Assembly: GCA_013368315.1 (NCBI GenBank)
Contig: JAACJM010000297.1
Coordinates: 35,257 to 99,256 of the forward strand
Length of the DNA stretch: 64,000 nt
Direction: 5' to 3'
Origin: Tetrapyrgos nigripes
Lineage: Eukaryota; Basidiomycota; Agaricomycetes; Agaricales; Campanellaceae
A program made the translations under genes and the position numbers. Positions 9,796-20,600 of the stretch are shown piece after piece (the first letter of the stretch is position 1; each line of letters starts with the position of its first letter). The notes below the pieces were generated by a model that worked only from the letters and a program-made list of their open reading frames with translations, searched no databases and was not told where the DNA came from.

Positions 9796-12700
9796 TTAAG
9801 ATGAAATTGGAAGAGGACCGGGTTTGTTCGGATTCTTTTGATGATACTCGTCTATAGCTTCTTCGGCTGTCAGCTCATCCACGGGAAGCCAGGAAAATTC
9901 TTCGTCGGTGCCTTCGTAACCAGACCATTGTACCAAATATAGTAGAGGACATTTCCGACAACGCCGATCGATTTTCGAGTCTAAGATTTCGGTGATTTCG
10001 TATTCAAGTTCACCTTCAATCTCAACTGGAGCAGGCGGATCTGGGATACGATTCGGAATCGTGTTCGGGACAGCGGGTTCTAGTTGGGACACATGGAAAA
10101 CAGGGTGGATCCCACGGAGATAGTCAGGGAGCTTTATGCCATAAGAAAGAGAGCTCGTACGAGAGATAACTTTGAATGGACCAAGGAATTTCTCGGAGAA
10201 CTTCGGAGTGGGTCTTGTAGTTTTTATGTGTTTTGCAGACACAAAAACCTCGGAACCGATAGGGATTTCTGGTAAATCTAGATGGCGTTTGTCGGCCTGT
10301 ACCTTGTAACGTTTCTGAGCTTCTCGAATCTCATCCCAAAGGAAACCATGAAGTTCCTCGAGATTGACAACGAAATGTCGGGCGTGCTCGGAAGCGAGAT
10401 TGTAGTTGGGATGAACCGTTAAGTTTGGGTGAAACCCTTTATTTGCAAAGAAGGGTGTGATTCCGGTGGAAGCGTTCGGAGCGTTGTTGTAAGCGAACTC
10501 AGCGATGGGAAGTAGGGAAGACCAATTATCCTGTTGGTAAGAACAATAGATCCGGATGTACTGCTCGAGTGTCTGATTGGTGCACTCAGTTTGTCCGTCG
10601 GCTTCCGGGTGATAGCCCAAAGTGAAATGAAGTTCCATATTCAAAGCTTTTCCTAAGGATCAGAAAAAATGGGAAACGAATTCGGAACCGCAGTCGGAAG
10701 TGACATGGTTAGGAACACCATGCTTAGAAAAAACATGAAGAACGAATAATTCCACGAGCTGTTCTGATGTAATGGTATCGTGAGTCGGAATGAAGATTCC
10801 TTGTTTGGATGCGTGGTCCACAATTACCAGGATTGCTGTGTATCCGTTGGAATCTGGTAGTTGTTCAATAAAATCCATGGAAATCGAGTCCGACGGACGG
10901 ACCGGTACGGGAAGTGGCTTTAGGAGACCATAAGGACGGTGTCAACGAGGCTTGTTACAACCACAAACCGTACAGGACGCGACATAATCCCGAACGAATT
11001 CTCGGACCTTTGGCCAGGTATAGTGGCGTCGGATAAGGTCAAGCGTCCGGTTTTGTCCGGAATGTCCTGCTAGGGAATGGTCGTGGTGTTGTCGCAAAAC
11101 TTGAAGTCTAAGGTCGGAAGCACCAGGAACGAATATCCTATCGTCCAAGCGTAATAACCCGGATTCATTGAGCTTCCATCGGGATGATGAGGAATCCTTA
11201 GCTAGTTTGAGACCGGCTTGTGATTCCGGATTGGAAGCGTAGGATTCTCGGATTGTAGAATGGAGTTTCTCGATATCCATGATAATGGATGCACGGAGTG
11301 CGGGTCCTTCGAGGAAAGAGGCTCGGAGCGATTCGGAAAGTTGTTCTTGGGTGAAGACTGGGCGGAAATTCTGCGGATTAACCTTGGCGTAGTCGCTATC
11401 CCCCTCTTTTGGGTAGATGTCCCATCGTCTAGTGAGTGAGTCGGGTTTTGCACCTAATTTACCCGGTCGGAACCGGATAATGAGATTGAAGGCGGAAAGA
11501 TACTCGGACCATTGGACTTGTCGTCGTGTTAGAATTTTGGTGGTTGAAAAATATTCCAAATTCTTGTGATCGGTAACAACATCGATAGGGGATCCGGAGC
11601 CTTCCAAATAGTGTTGCCAGATTTGGAATGCTTCAAAAATGGCAAGCAATTCCTTGTCGTGAACATCGTAATTGAGTTCAGCAGATTGTAAGGTGCGTGA
11701 ATGGAATGTGATGGGATGAATCTCTCCGGAATCGTACTGGAGAGAGAGGATTGCGGCGATAGCGTAGTCAGAAGCGTTGGTTTCGACAATGATCTTTTGG
11801 TTCGGAACCCAATGACCAAGGATCGGAGCGGAAGTAAAAGTGTGCTTAAGGTAATCGAACGATTCCTGGCATGCCTGCGTCCATTTCCACTGGATAGCTT
11901 TTCGGGTGAGACGGGTTAAGGGTACGACGATATCCGAATAATTGAAGATGAAGCGTCTGTAAAAATTACAGAAGCCTAGGAAAGATTGTATATCCCGGAC
12001 CTTCTGAGGAACGGGCCATTCCAGGATAGTTCGGATTTTAGAAGGATCCATCGTTAACCCTTCAGGGGAGAGAATGTAACCTAGATACTCCACAGTATCA
12101 ACGGAAAAGAAACATTATTCGGGATTGACAAAGAGTCCGTGCTCTTGGAGCCGACGGAATACTTCGCGAACATGCTTCTGATGGTCTTCCTCATTGTCGG
12201 AATAGATCAGGATGTCGTCGAGATAAACGATGACAGTGACGTCGAGGAGATCCTTGAGGATGTCATTGATAAATCGCTGAAAGGCGGCGGGAGCATTGCT
12301 AAGACCAAAAGGCATCACTTTCCATTCGAAGGATCCGTAGCGGGTCCGGAAAGCAGTTTTCCATTCATCCCCCTTGGCGATGCGGACCAAGTGGTAAGCG
12401 TGACGGAGATCCAACTTTGTATAGATTTTCGCACGCCGGGGAGTGTCTAAAAGCTCGGAAATAAGCGGAAGCGGATACCTATCCTTCTTCGTGATGGCAT
12501 TGAGGCCACGGAAGTCAACGCAAAGCCGAAGCTCTCCGTTTTTCTTCTTCACAAAGAGGACCGGAGCCGCGAAGGGCGAGGATGAAGGTTTAATAAAACC
12601 TATAGTCAGATGTTTGTCGATAAATTTTCGTCGGATACCGGATAAATCCGGGCAATCAGCGGAGCCGCACCTTCGACAAGATCAATCTTGAGGTCGTAGG

Positions 12701-13558
12701 GGCGATGCAGAGCCAGTTTATCTGAAAGTCTTTCGTCAAACACATCGGAATAGTCAGCTAAATATTCGGGAGCCTTTGGAGAAGATGGGGTTTCCAAATT
12801 TGAGGCTTTCGCATGAACCTCAGCATCCGAAGTTAACCGGAGCACCATTGGTTCTAGCTGATCCTGTTTGCAACAGCGAAGGAAAGCTGCTGCTCCGATG
12901 ATGCTAATGCGGGTGTCGTCAACGGAAGATGCCATTTGCGAGACGGAAGGATAGGAATAGATGGGTTCGTATGGCCATGATGTTTTAGAACGAATGGGTG
13001 GCGTTACAGCCGGAAGCGGTTTGGAAACCGGAGAATCCGGGTCAGCCTCAGAGGGCGACACACAGGGTTCAGAGCTTGGGGTGACAGCAACCGGTTCGGG
13101 GTCACGGAAATCAATGTTTCCTTTTACCCAGTCAACCGAAGGGTTGTAGCGGGAAAGGAAACTATATCCGAGGACTCCCTTACAAGTTGAGTCGAGATTA
13201 GTGACGTAGAAGTCAAGAGGAATTCGTTCCCCCTTCGGAAAGTAAACGGAAAGACGGCATACTTTATTCAGGGTGCAGGGTACGGAACCATCAAGTAAGC
13301 GTAGACGAACGGGAGGAATGGAAAGGGTAGGTAGGGAATGTTCGGAAACGTAAGTAGAGTCGATAAAACAATCTGAGGAACCAGAATCCAAAAGCAACAG
13401 AAACGAAATGGAAAGTTCGGGTTTAGTATATGAGGGAATAGAAAGTGGAATGACTAAGGATTTAATGGAAAGAGCGGCGGCGTTGAGAGTAACCTCCTGA
13501 TTGGCACGATCCCGGTCAACGCAACTCCGACCTTGTGCCGAGGCATCAGAGTCGCTGA
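9796..13558 (-). pseudogene. chromovirus pol: protease, RT, RNase H, integrase, chromodomain
   Basis: Reading on the minus strand in the -1 frame relative to gag: aspartic protease with LLDSGSSDCFID (near 13390), then a frame break near 12640 where about 7 codons seem lost, RT with [12 protein letters not shown] (about 12200), RNase H (VETNASDYA, where the usual catalytic Asp is Asn; VTDHKNLEYF), H2C2 zinc finger (HHDHSLAGHSG, then CTVCGC), integrase core with D in MDFIEQ, D in VTSDCGSEF and E in GQTECTNQT, GPF motif (KFLGPFKV) and a chromodomain (YLVQWSGYEGTDEEFSWLP). In-frame stops: TAA 12115-12117, TGA 10942-10944, TGA 10660-10662. Both TGAs, the Asp-to-Asn change and two Arg-to-Cys changes beside the integrase motifs all fit CpG transitions. 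The chromodomain of this family binds methylated histone tails and directs insertion to heterochromatin. Confidence 0.9.
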
Positions 13559-13568
13559 CTATTTTGGG
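13521..13568 (-). promoter_or_regulatory. gag-pol -1 ribosomal frameshift signal
   Basis: On the minus strand the last gag codons read CCA AAA TAG, so the heptamer C CCA AAA (13568-13562) is an X XXY YYZ slippery site directly before the gag stop. Slipping by -1 opens the pol frame (CCC AAA ATA GTC), which continues without a stop into protease. Six nt after the heptamer, GCGACUCUGAU (13555-13545) can pair over 11 bp, three of them G-U, with GUCGGAGUUGC (13531-13521) around a 13-nt loop. Site, spacer and stem have the standard spacing of -1 signals. Confidence 0.7.
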
Positions 13569-15097
13569 GACTGCATGGAAGCAGTGCCAGTCACAGAAGT
13601 ACTACCGGATGAGGTGTTTTCCGTGTTTGCAGCTCGGCCGCGAGCTTCATTCGCTGCCTTCCGCTTGTTACAATCATCCGTCGAATGCTTCCCGCCACAG
13701 AACATACAGAGATTGTTCTTCTTGCGGCGGTCCCTTTCGTCCTGGGATAGCTTTCCGTCCTTTCCGAGCTTGTTAGCCCAGGGTTTCTTCTGACCGGAAG
13801 GGAACGAAGACGACGAGGATGAATTAGAGTTGGAATTATAATTGGAATTGGAGGAATTGGAGGAATTTCCAGATTTCCCACCTTTACCGGAGTTTGAGGA
13901 CTTTCCGGAGCCGGATCCAGAACTATTACCTCCCGAGCCTTTCCCCCCGGAATTCCCTTTTCCTCCGCTCCCTTCTTCCCGTTTCTTTTCAGTTTGGCGA
14001 CGCCAGTAGCGGGAATCGATTCGGAGAACCTGGGATTTGAGACGGGGAAGGTTCGTTTCCTCATAGACTAGGGCAAGGGCATCCTTGATTCGCGGAGCCA
14101 AACCCTTTCGGAAAAAGTGTCGCAAAGAATTCTCATCCCAAGCGACCTGCGAAGCAAGTTGTTGGAACTTGACGCAGTATTTCGCGGCCCGATCGGAATC
14201 CTTCATGAATAGGGCCTCCAATCGGTCCTCAGCATCTCCGACCTCATCGAAGACCCCGAAGTTATCCTTCAGCTCCTTGACGAAAATACCAAAGTCAAGG
14301 GTCCACGGAGCGGGTTCCTCGGGATCCGGGTTGAGGATTTCCGGTTCAAAGAATTCGAGTGCGGTGCCGGAGAGATAGGAAAGAGTGAAACTGATTTTTG
14401 CGGCATCAGTCGCGTATGCCTTTGGACAGTTCTGGAGATTGATCTGGATCTGGATCAGGAACGGACGGAGCTTCTTCAGATCTGACCCATCGAAAACGTT
14501 GGGTTTCTTCACTTCCGTCTTTTCACTGTGACCAGGTGTAACTTTTCCGATGATCTCGTTGAAATTTTGGAGAGCGGTAATGAACTGCCTCCTTTCTTCG
14601 TCATCATCGCTGTTGCTGTCGGAACCGTCGGAACCACCATCTCCCAGAGGTCCATCATCCGGTGGTCCTCCGCCACCGTCGTCAGATCCGCCTCCTCCAC
14701 CACCCTGATGTTGTTCATTGTCGTCCCCGTCATCTCCCTGACCATAATGCTGGCCCGGTGGGGGACCACGGCCGTCATCGGGATTGGCGGGTGCACACGA
14801 GGGTCCTGCTCGAGAGGATCCTTGAGTTTGCTGTTGGATATATGAACGACTTTGGGTTTGTGTAAGGGTTCCGGAGTCTCCTGGCTCCGGGCCGTCCCAG
14901 CTATCGAGGAATTCCTTAAACAGACTCGTGCGGGGTTTGGTTGGGCTCGGGTGCGCGAAAATGCTGCCGGAGCGTCTGTGTTGGCGAATTTGAATGTTAC
15001 GGAAGAGGTTGGAATAATAAGCATTTTTGAATGGAGTCACCGGAACCGTAAGGTTCGGTGTCGGGGAAGGAGTTCGTGGTTGAGAACGTTGGGACAT
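13559..15097 (-). CDS. chromovirus Gag
   Basis: A 512-codon ORF starting at ATG 15097 (MSQRSQPRTP), only 30 nt behind the 5' LTR. The N-terminal third is low-complexity, rich in Pro, Gln, Gly and Asp (GGGGGSDDGGGG). The middle is a retrotransposon capsid domain (KKLRPFLIQIQINL, FTLSYLSGTALEFFEP, DRAAKYCVKFQQLA, FRKGLAPRIKDAL). A Ser/Gly/Asn-rich linker leads to a zinc knuckle LCMFCGGKHSTDDC (C-x2-C-x3-H-x4-C). Gag forms the particle and packages RNA. The frame is fully open, unlike pol, and ends at TAG 13559-13561, where a frameshift signal links it to pol. Confidence 0.9.
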   Translation of the reverse strand: MSQRSQPRTPSPTPNLTVPVTPFKNAYYSNLFRNIQIRQHRRSGSIFAHPSPTKPRTSLFKEFLDSWDGPEPGDSGTLTQTQSRSYIQQQTQGSSRAGPSCAPANPDDGRGPPPGQHYGQGDDGDDNEQHQGGGGGGSDDGGGGPPDDGPLGDGGSDGSDSNSDDDEERRQFITALQNFNEIIGKVTPGHSEKTEVKKPNVFDGSDLKKLRPFLIQIQINLQNCPKAYATDAAKISFTLSYLSGTALEFFEPEILNPDPEEPAPWTLDFGIFVKELKDNFGVFDEVGDAEDRLEALFMKDSDRAAKYCVKFQQLASQVAWDENSLRHFFRKGLAPRIKDALALVYEETNLPRLKSQVLRIDSRYWRRQTEKKREEGSGGKGNSGGKGSGGNSSGSGSGKSSNSGKGGKSGNSSNSSNSNYNSNSNSSSSSSFPSGQKKPWANKLGKDGKLSQDERDRRKKNNLCMFCGGKHSTDDCNKRKAANEARGRAANTENTSSGSTSVTGTASMQSPK

Positions 15098-15114
15098 TGT
15101 AGACAACAAGAGAG

Positions 15115-15125
15115 AAGTCTAAAAT
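15115..15125 (-). promoter_or_regulatory. primer-binding site for self-priming
   Basis: Two nt behind the 5' LTR the element-sense strand reads ATTTTAGACTT. This is the exact reverse complement of AAGTCTAAAAT inside the element's own LTR (15342-15332; also 7863-7853). No TGG-type tRNA site is present at the usual place. An 11-nt match between PBS and the mRNA 5' end is the hallmark of Tf1/sushi elements, which prime with their own mRNA. Confidence 0.7.
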
Positions 15126-15127
15126 AC

Positions 15128-15757
15128 TGTTAAGTCTGGGTGGATCCTAGCGTTAGGAAACACGTCGGACCCGAGCGGAAGTCTTGTTGGAGTTTTAGGA
15201 AAGGATGAAGACGGACCCGGGCGGAACTGGTAGTCTCTGGAAATGAAGTATAGGGAAGACACGGAATGGAATCCGTTAGGATAGTACTTTGTTGTCTGAA
15301 GTCGGATGAAGTTAGGAGACCAGCTAATTCGATTTTAGACTTAAGCTATCTACTACAAAGTTGCTAGCTTAAGTACTACTTCGGAAACTATCGGAATGAA
15401 TAGGAGTAAGATAGGAATGGTTCAGAAATGAAGGAAAAGCACATGGTGCTATTGGAGATGGATGGAGCACTGCGGAACAAAGTGGAAACAAAGTGGAAAC
15501 AAAGTGGAACAGATTGGAGATGAAGTGGAGTAGCTTTGGAGATTAGATACGAGCTATCCAGTAGTTATCCGAAATGAATCACGAGTTCCCGGATGGGATC
15601 CGTGTGTGGAGATTAATTGGAGCTCGGATATGAAATTGGAAATGAATGATCGGAAAGTGTTCGGGATGAAAGGGAATGAAGTTCGAAATAAAAGGAAAAG
15701 AAGTTCGGAAAAGAATCGGATACGATCGGAAAGATATACGGAAGCATAGATATTACA
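15128..15757 (-). repeat. chromovirus 5' LTR
   Basis: 630 bp, direct repeat of 7649-8267 with one extra 11-bp unit. If the self-primer marks the RNA start, U3 is 15757-15343 and R-U5 is 15342-15128. A 10-bp perfect inverted repeat (ACTTAAGCTA at 15339-15348, TAGCTTAAGT at 15365-15374) overlaps the proposed start. Confidence 0.95.
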
Positions 15758-17330
15758 AATATGCCCTGAATACGCCCTGGATACACCTTGAATACACCTT
15801 AAATATGTCCTGAATATGGCTTGAATACGTCCTGAATATGTCTTGAATATGTCCTGAATACATCTTGAATACACCATGAATACACCCTGAATACACCTTG
15901 AATACACCTTGAATACGTCCTGAATATGCCTTGATTACATCCTGAATATGTCTTGAATATGTCTTGAATATGCCTTGAATACGTCCTGAATACTTCCTGA
16001 ATACATCTTGAATACGTCTTGAATACACCTTGACTATGCCCTGAATACATCCTGAATATGTCCTGAATACACCTTGAATACACCTTAAATATCTCCTGAA
16101 TACGGCTTGAATACGTCCTGAATACATCTTGAATATGTGCTGAATATGTCTTGAATACGCCCTGAATACGCCCTGAATACACCTTGAATACACCTTGAAT
16201 ATGTCCTGAATACGTCCTGAATACATCCTGAATAGGCCCTGAATACGTCCTGAATACGTGTTGAATACATCTTGAATACACCTTGAATATGTCCTGAATA
16301 TGCCCTGAATAGATCCTGAATACACCCTGAATACATCCTGAATACACCCTGAATACGTCGTGAATATGTCTGTGAATCCTCCATGCACCCTGAATACACC
16401 CTGAATACACCTTGAATACGCCCTGAATATGTCTTGAATACATCAAATACGCCCTGAATATGCATTGAATACATCCTGAATACACCCTGAATACACCCTG
16501 AATACGTCCTGAATACCCTCTGAATACATCTTGAATATGTCTTGAATACGCCCTGACTTGAATACATCTTGAATAGGTCTTCAATACGCCTTGAATATGT
16601 CCTGAATATGCCCTGAATACGTCCTGAATATGCCTTGAATATCTCCTGAATATGTCTTGAATATGCCCTGAATATGCCCTGAATACACCTTGAATACGCC
16701 TTGAATACATCCTGAATACGTCTGCAATACACCCTGAATACAGCTTGAATACAGCTTAAATATGTCCTGAATACAGCTTGAATACATCCTGAATACATCC
16801 TGAATACATCTTGAATATGTCTTGAATACGTCTTGAATACGCCTTGAATATGTCCTGAATACACCCTGAATAGGTCTTGAATATGCCCTGAATATGCCCT
16901 GAATACACCTTGAATACACCTTGAATACATCCTGAATACGTCCTAAATAGCCCCTGAATACATCCTGAATACGTCCTGAATACATCCTGAATACATCCTG
17001 AATACACCTTGAGTACATCTTGAATACGTCCTGAATACACCTTGAATATGTCTTGAATATGTCCTGAATATGCCCTGAATACGTCCGGAATACGTCCTGT
17101 GATTTCTCGATGAACCCTGAATACACCGTGAATACATCCTGAATACGCCCTGAATACGCATTGAATACATCCTGAATACACCCTGAATATGTCCTGAATA
17201 CGCCCTGAATATGTCGTGAATATGTCTGTGAATCCTCCATGCACCCTGAATACATCCTGAATACACCTTGAATACCCCCTGAATATGTCTTGAATACGTC
17301 TTAAATACACCTTGAATAAACCCTGAATAC
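15758..17330. repeat. 11-bp minisatellite array, middle block
   Basis: About 143 units of the same 11-bp sequence as at 7136, between the chromovirus 5' LTR and the copia 5' LTR. A longer spacer variant (CTGTGAATCCTCCATGCACC) occurs near 16373 and 17226. The minus strand shows long open frames in all three readings, an effect of the 11-nt period. Confidence 0.95.
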
Positions 17331-17564
17331 TGTTGGAATTAAATGATAACGATCAAGTTACTAAGTTACTATGCATACGGCATCAATCAGGTACTGCAGA
17401 CATATGGTCAAATGATCATACGGATATACTTAGACTATTTATATTATTATACTACTCTGATTAATAATATATACTTGAGAGTTAAGCGAGATACGTTCGC
17501 ACGCTCTTACCCCCACTTTGTGACTCTCGCTAAGATTATTCGCTAAGATAACCTAAGTCTAATA
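17331..17564 (+). repeat. copia element 1, 5' LTR
   Basis: Starts TGTTGGAATTAAATG and ends AAGTCTAATA. Three substitutions against the 3' LTR. It contains an AT-rich TATA-like stretch (TATTTATATTATTATAC). Confidence 0.95.
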
Positions 17565-17577
17565 GGTTATGGGCCCC
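17565..17577 (+). promoter_or_regulatory. copia PBS, internal initiator-tRNA type
   Basis: GGTTATGGGCCCC follows the LTR directly. It is complementary to the anticodon stem-loop of initiator tRNA-Met (GGGCCCAUAACC), the site used by Drosophila copia, which primes from a cut tRNA half rather than from the tRNA 3' end. Confidence 0.7.
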
Positions 17578-17657
17578 GCCTAGCTTGCTATAACTTCGAT
17601 AAACACTTGTTCTACTCTGCTTTACTCTCTACTCGTACTCTGTTCCTGGACTAGTAT

Positions 17658-20600
17658 ATGACTAGTCGACAAACTCGATCTCAAGGATCAGTCCCAAATA
17701 TCCCACTTCCTACTACCAGTCGCCACTCTAGTGCACACCCCTCTGGTACCCAAACTCCTACTCCGCAAGCACAACCACCTGATCCTCTCATCCAAAACCC
17801 TCTTCCATTCGCACTTGATCCCATTATGTCTGATGCTGGCGAAAATACTAGGACTGATGTCCGGGATACTGTCCCTACTCCATCATCATCTCCTCCATCT
17901 ACCCCTACTTTGTCGGTCGCATTATCTATGCCCGAAAATACAAACCCCAACTACGTGATGCTGCTCAGCAACATCAACAAAGCTTTTGATTCCCTGACAG
18001 TTCTTACTGGCAGGTACTTTCGCGTTAATAGCGCTTTACGGGTGATTCGTCACCAACACTTTAAAAGTTCCGGGTTACATCCTGGTAATACTGTCAAACT
18101 AGCCTGTTTTAACGCTATTACAGGCAAGATTGATGATAAAATCATGATCCACTACATCGAAGAGTCAGATGCGATAGAGCTTATCAAGAAGCTCAAGCAA
18201 CGTTTCGACCCTTCATCCACAGTTCAAGAGTCTAACGAGCTGTGGAAACTCTTCAACTTATGTAAACCAGTCTGGGAGTTTGATAAGCTCCTCGATGAAG
18301 CTCAGGATCTGTGGGCTTCTATCAAGAAGAGAGACATAGATGTCTTGGATCAAGTCTTTTACTCAGCTCTAGTGGGGATTATTCCTCCACACTATCACTT
18401 TGTTCGCAGTTCTTACAAAGCAACTGTGGATGCAGCTGCAGCTACATGGGATGCCACTACTGCAGCTGAAGGGGAGAAACCCGTATACATAGCTGTTGAC
18501 CTCATTGCGCGGCTAAAGAAGGAATTCACTAACTATCGTTTGAGCAATGCTCGAACCTATCCTTCGAAGAAGTCCGACAAGAAGTCTAGTAGCACTAGTC
18601 AAGGCGGTGCTCAACGATCGGACAAGTCAAAAGGGGAACGTGCTAACACTGCAGTGCCGTACCAGAAGCCTTCTGATGGCAAAAAGGATCGGAAGTGCTT
18701 CAACTGCAACAAGATGGGTCATACGACCCAGACGTGCCCAAAACCGTGGACTGAAAAGTCCAAAGAAGCTATGAAGAAGAAAGGGATTACTAAACAATCC
18801 AACAAAGGCAAGACCAAGGAGAATGCATCAGTTGCCATCTCCATGCCTGCGTCTTCTTCTTCTCAAATTGCGACTACGTCAACTTCGCAATCGGACTGGG
18901 TACAGTCGATTTCTTTGGGCGACGTTGAGATGGAAGACTCAGAGACTCCAGTGAGTCATCATATTTCCCTACCTGCTTTTACCGCGATCTCTGACCAAGA
19001 TCATACGCATATCATTGATTCTGGTGCTACTATACACTGTACACCGTATCTTAACTTACTTTTTAACGTTCATACTACGCCTGCCGTAACTTTAACTGTT
19101 GCCAATTCAGAGCATCTAGATCTTCGATTAGCAGGCGATATGCGGGTAGAAGTTAGGAAGGACAATGGTGAGTCTTCATCGATCACTCTTAAAAATGTAT
19201 ACTATAACTCAAAACTTCCGTTTACTTTAATCAGTATTTCACAAAAAGCGGACTATACTTTTACTTTTCATGATCATTTATGTATAATACGTAATGACAA
19301 GGACAATTTCATTGGCGTTATACACGAGAGCGCCAAACTTTACTCCATCACAACTAAAAAATTGAGTGATAACGTTGCTACTTTAAGTTTATATGAACTT
19401 CACAAACAAATTGGTCATATGAGTTATACAAATCTAAAAACATTACTAAAAACAGATAAATCTATTATTACAATCATTATTGATGATTGGACAGAAACTC
19501 AATGCGAAGACTGCATCATCAATAATATACATAGACTTTCTGTTCTGAAACAACGTACTTCAGAATTAGCAGAAAACTTCGGAGACCATTTTCATATTGA
19601 TATATTTGGTCCATTACGAACTGCCTCTATTGAAGGCTACAAATACTGGTTAACCATTGTTGATGACTGTACACGTTGGTTAATATTATCTCCACTTAAA
19701 ACAAAAGACGAAGCCTATACCCAATGGGTTACATTTACTACTGAACTATTTACGCAATATGGTATCAAAGTTAAAATTCTACAATCAGACAACGATGCCG
19801 TATTTACTTCGGGTGCATTCAAAAACTACCTGAAAGCACAAGGTACAATTGCACGTTATACAGTTCATGACACGCCTCAGCAAAATGGAGTTGCTGAAAA
19901 CATACATCAACATATCATGAATGGTATTCGTGTTAATCTGCATACTGGAAAACTACCTAATCGTTTATGGTGGCATGCAGGACTTTATACTATGTACATA
20001 CTTAATAGATCTCCGAAAACTGCATTAAAAATGCAAACTCCCTATTTTAAACGTTACGGTGTTAACGCAAACTTAGACAATCTACATAGCTTTGGTACAC
20101 CTTGCATTGTATATGACGAAGCAAGAACTAGTAAACTAACTCCTAAAGGAAAACGTGGAGTTTGGTTAGGCTTTGACGATCATTCAAAAGGCCATTATGT
20201 CTACTTTGGTACTAAAGTGCAATTCTTAACGTCCAAATCGCAAGTTGAAGGGGAGTTACAAAACAAAAATCAAGAACCATTAGAAACTACAGAAGAAAAT
20301 ACAAATGAAACTCCAACTTCTCAGGAACACGAACCTGAACCAATGGATGTCGACGAAGACGAAACTAAACAACCTGATGGCCCAAGACGATCAAAAAGGA
20401 TCCAAGAAGCCAGAGGTTTACTCTACGATGAAGTTGAACAAAACATTGCTTTCTTCTTAACAGAATTCAATGTTTACTACGCTGATAACGTTGGCGATCC
20501 AATTTCATTTAAGGATGTACTCAATCATCCACAACGTGATGCATGGTTTGATTCCATGAAAGCTGAGATAGAATCTCTAGAAAGTCTAGGAACCTGGGAA

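Larger units (their letters stand above)
7649..15757 (-). mobile_element. Ty3/gypsy chromovirus (Tf1/sushi-like), complete but decayed
   Basis: A full LTR element of 8109 bp reads on the minus strand: LTR, 30-nt leader, gag, pol (protease, RT, RNase H, integrase, chromodomain), an antisense gene, polypurine tract, LTR. Target duplications AATAT (7644-7648 and 15758-15762) are perfect and lie in the 11-bp array. The two LTRs differ by 12 transitions and one 11-bp indel, so the insertion is fairly recent. Pol has several stops and a frame break, so it is unlikely to be autonomous. Signs of a Tf1/sushi-type self-primer, a C-terminal chromodomain and a -1 frameshift site are described separately. 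Confidence 0.95.

Noticed and set aside
13559..15109. Gag start at 15109
   Set aside because: That reading starts at a TTG codon. The first ATG in frame is at 15097, which leaves a 30-nt leader.
7649..15757. Classical RIP (CpA to TpA) as the cause of decay
   Set aside because: Substitutions between the LTRs cluster in CpG context, and I see no CpA bias. Deamination of methylated CpG explains the data better.
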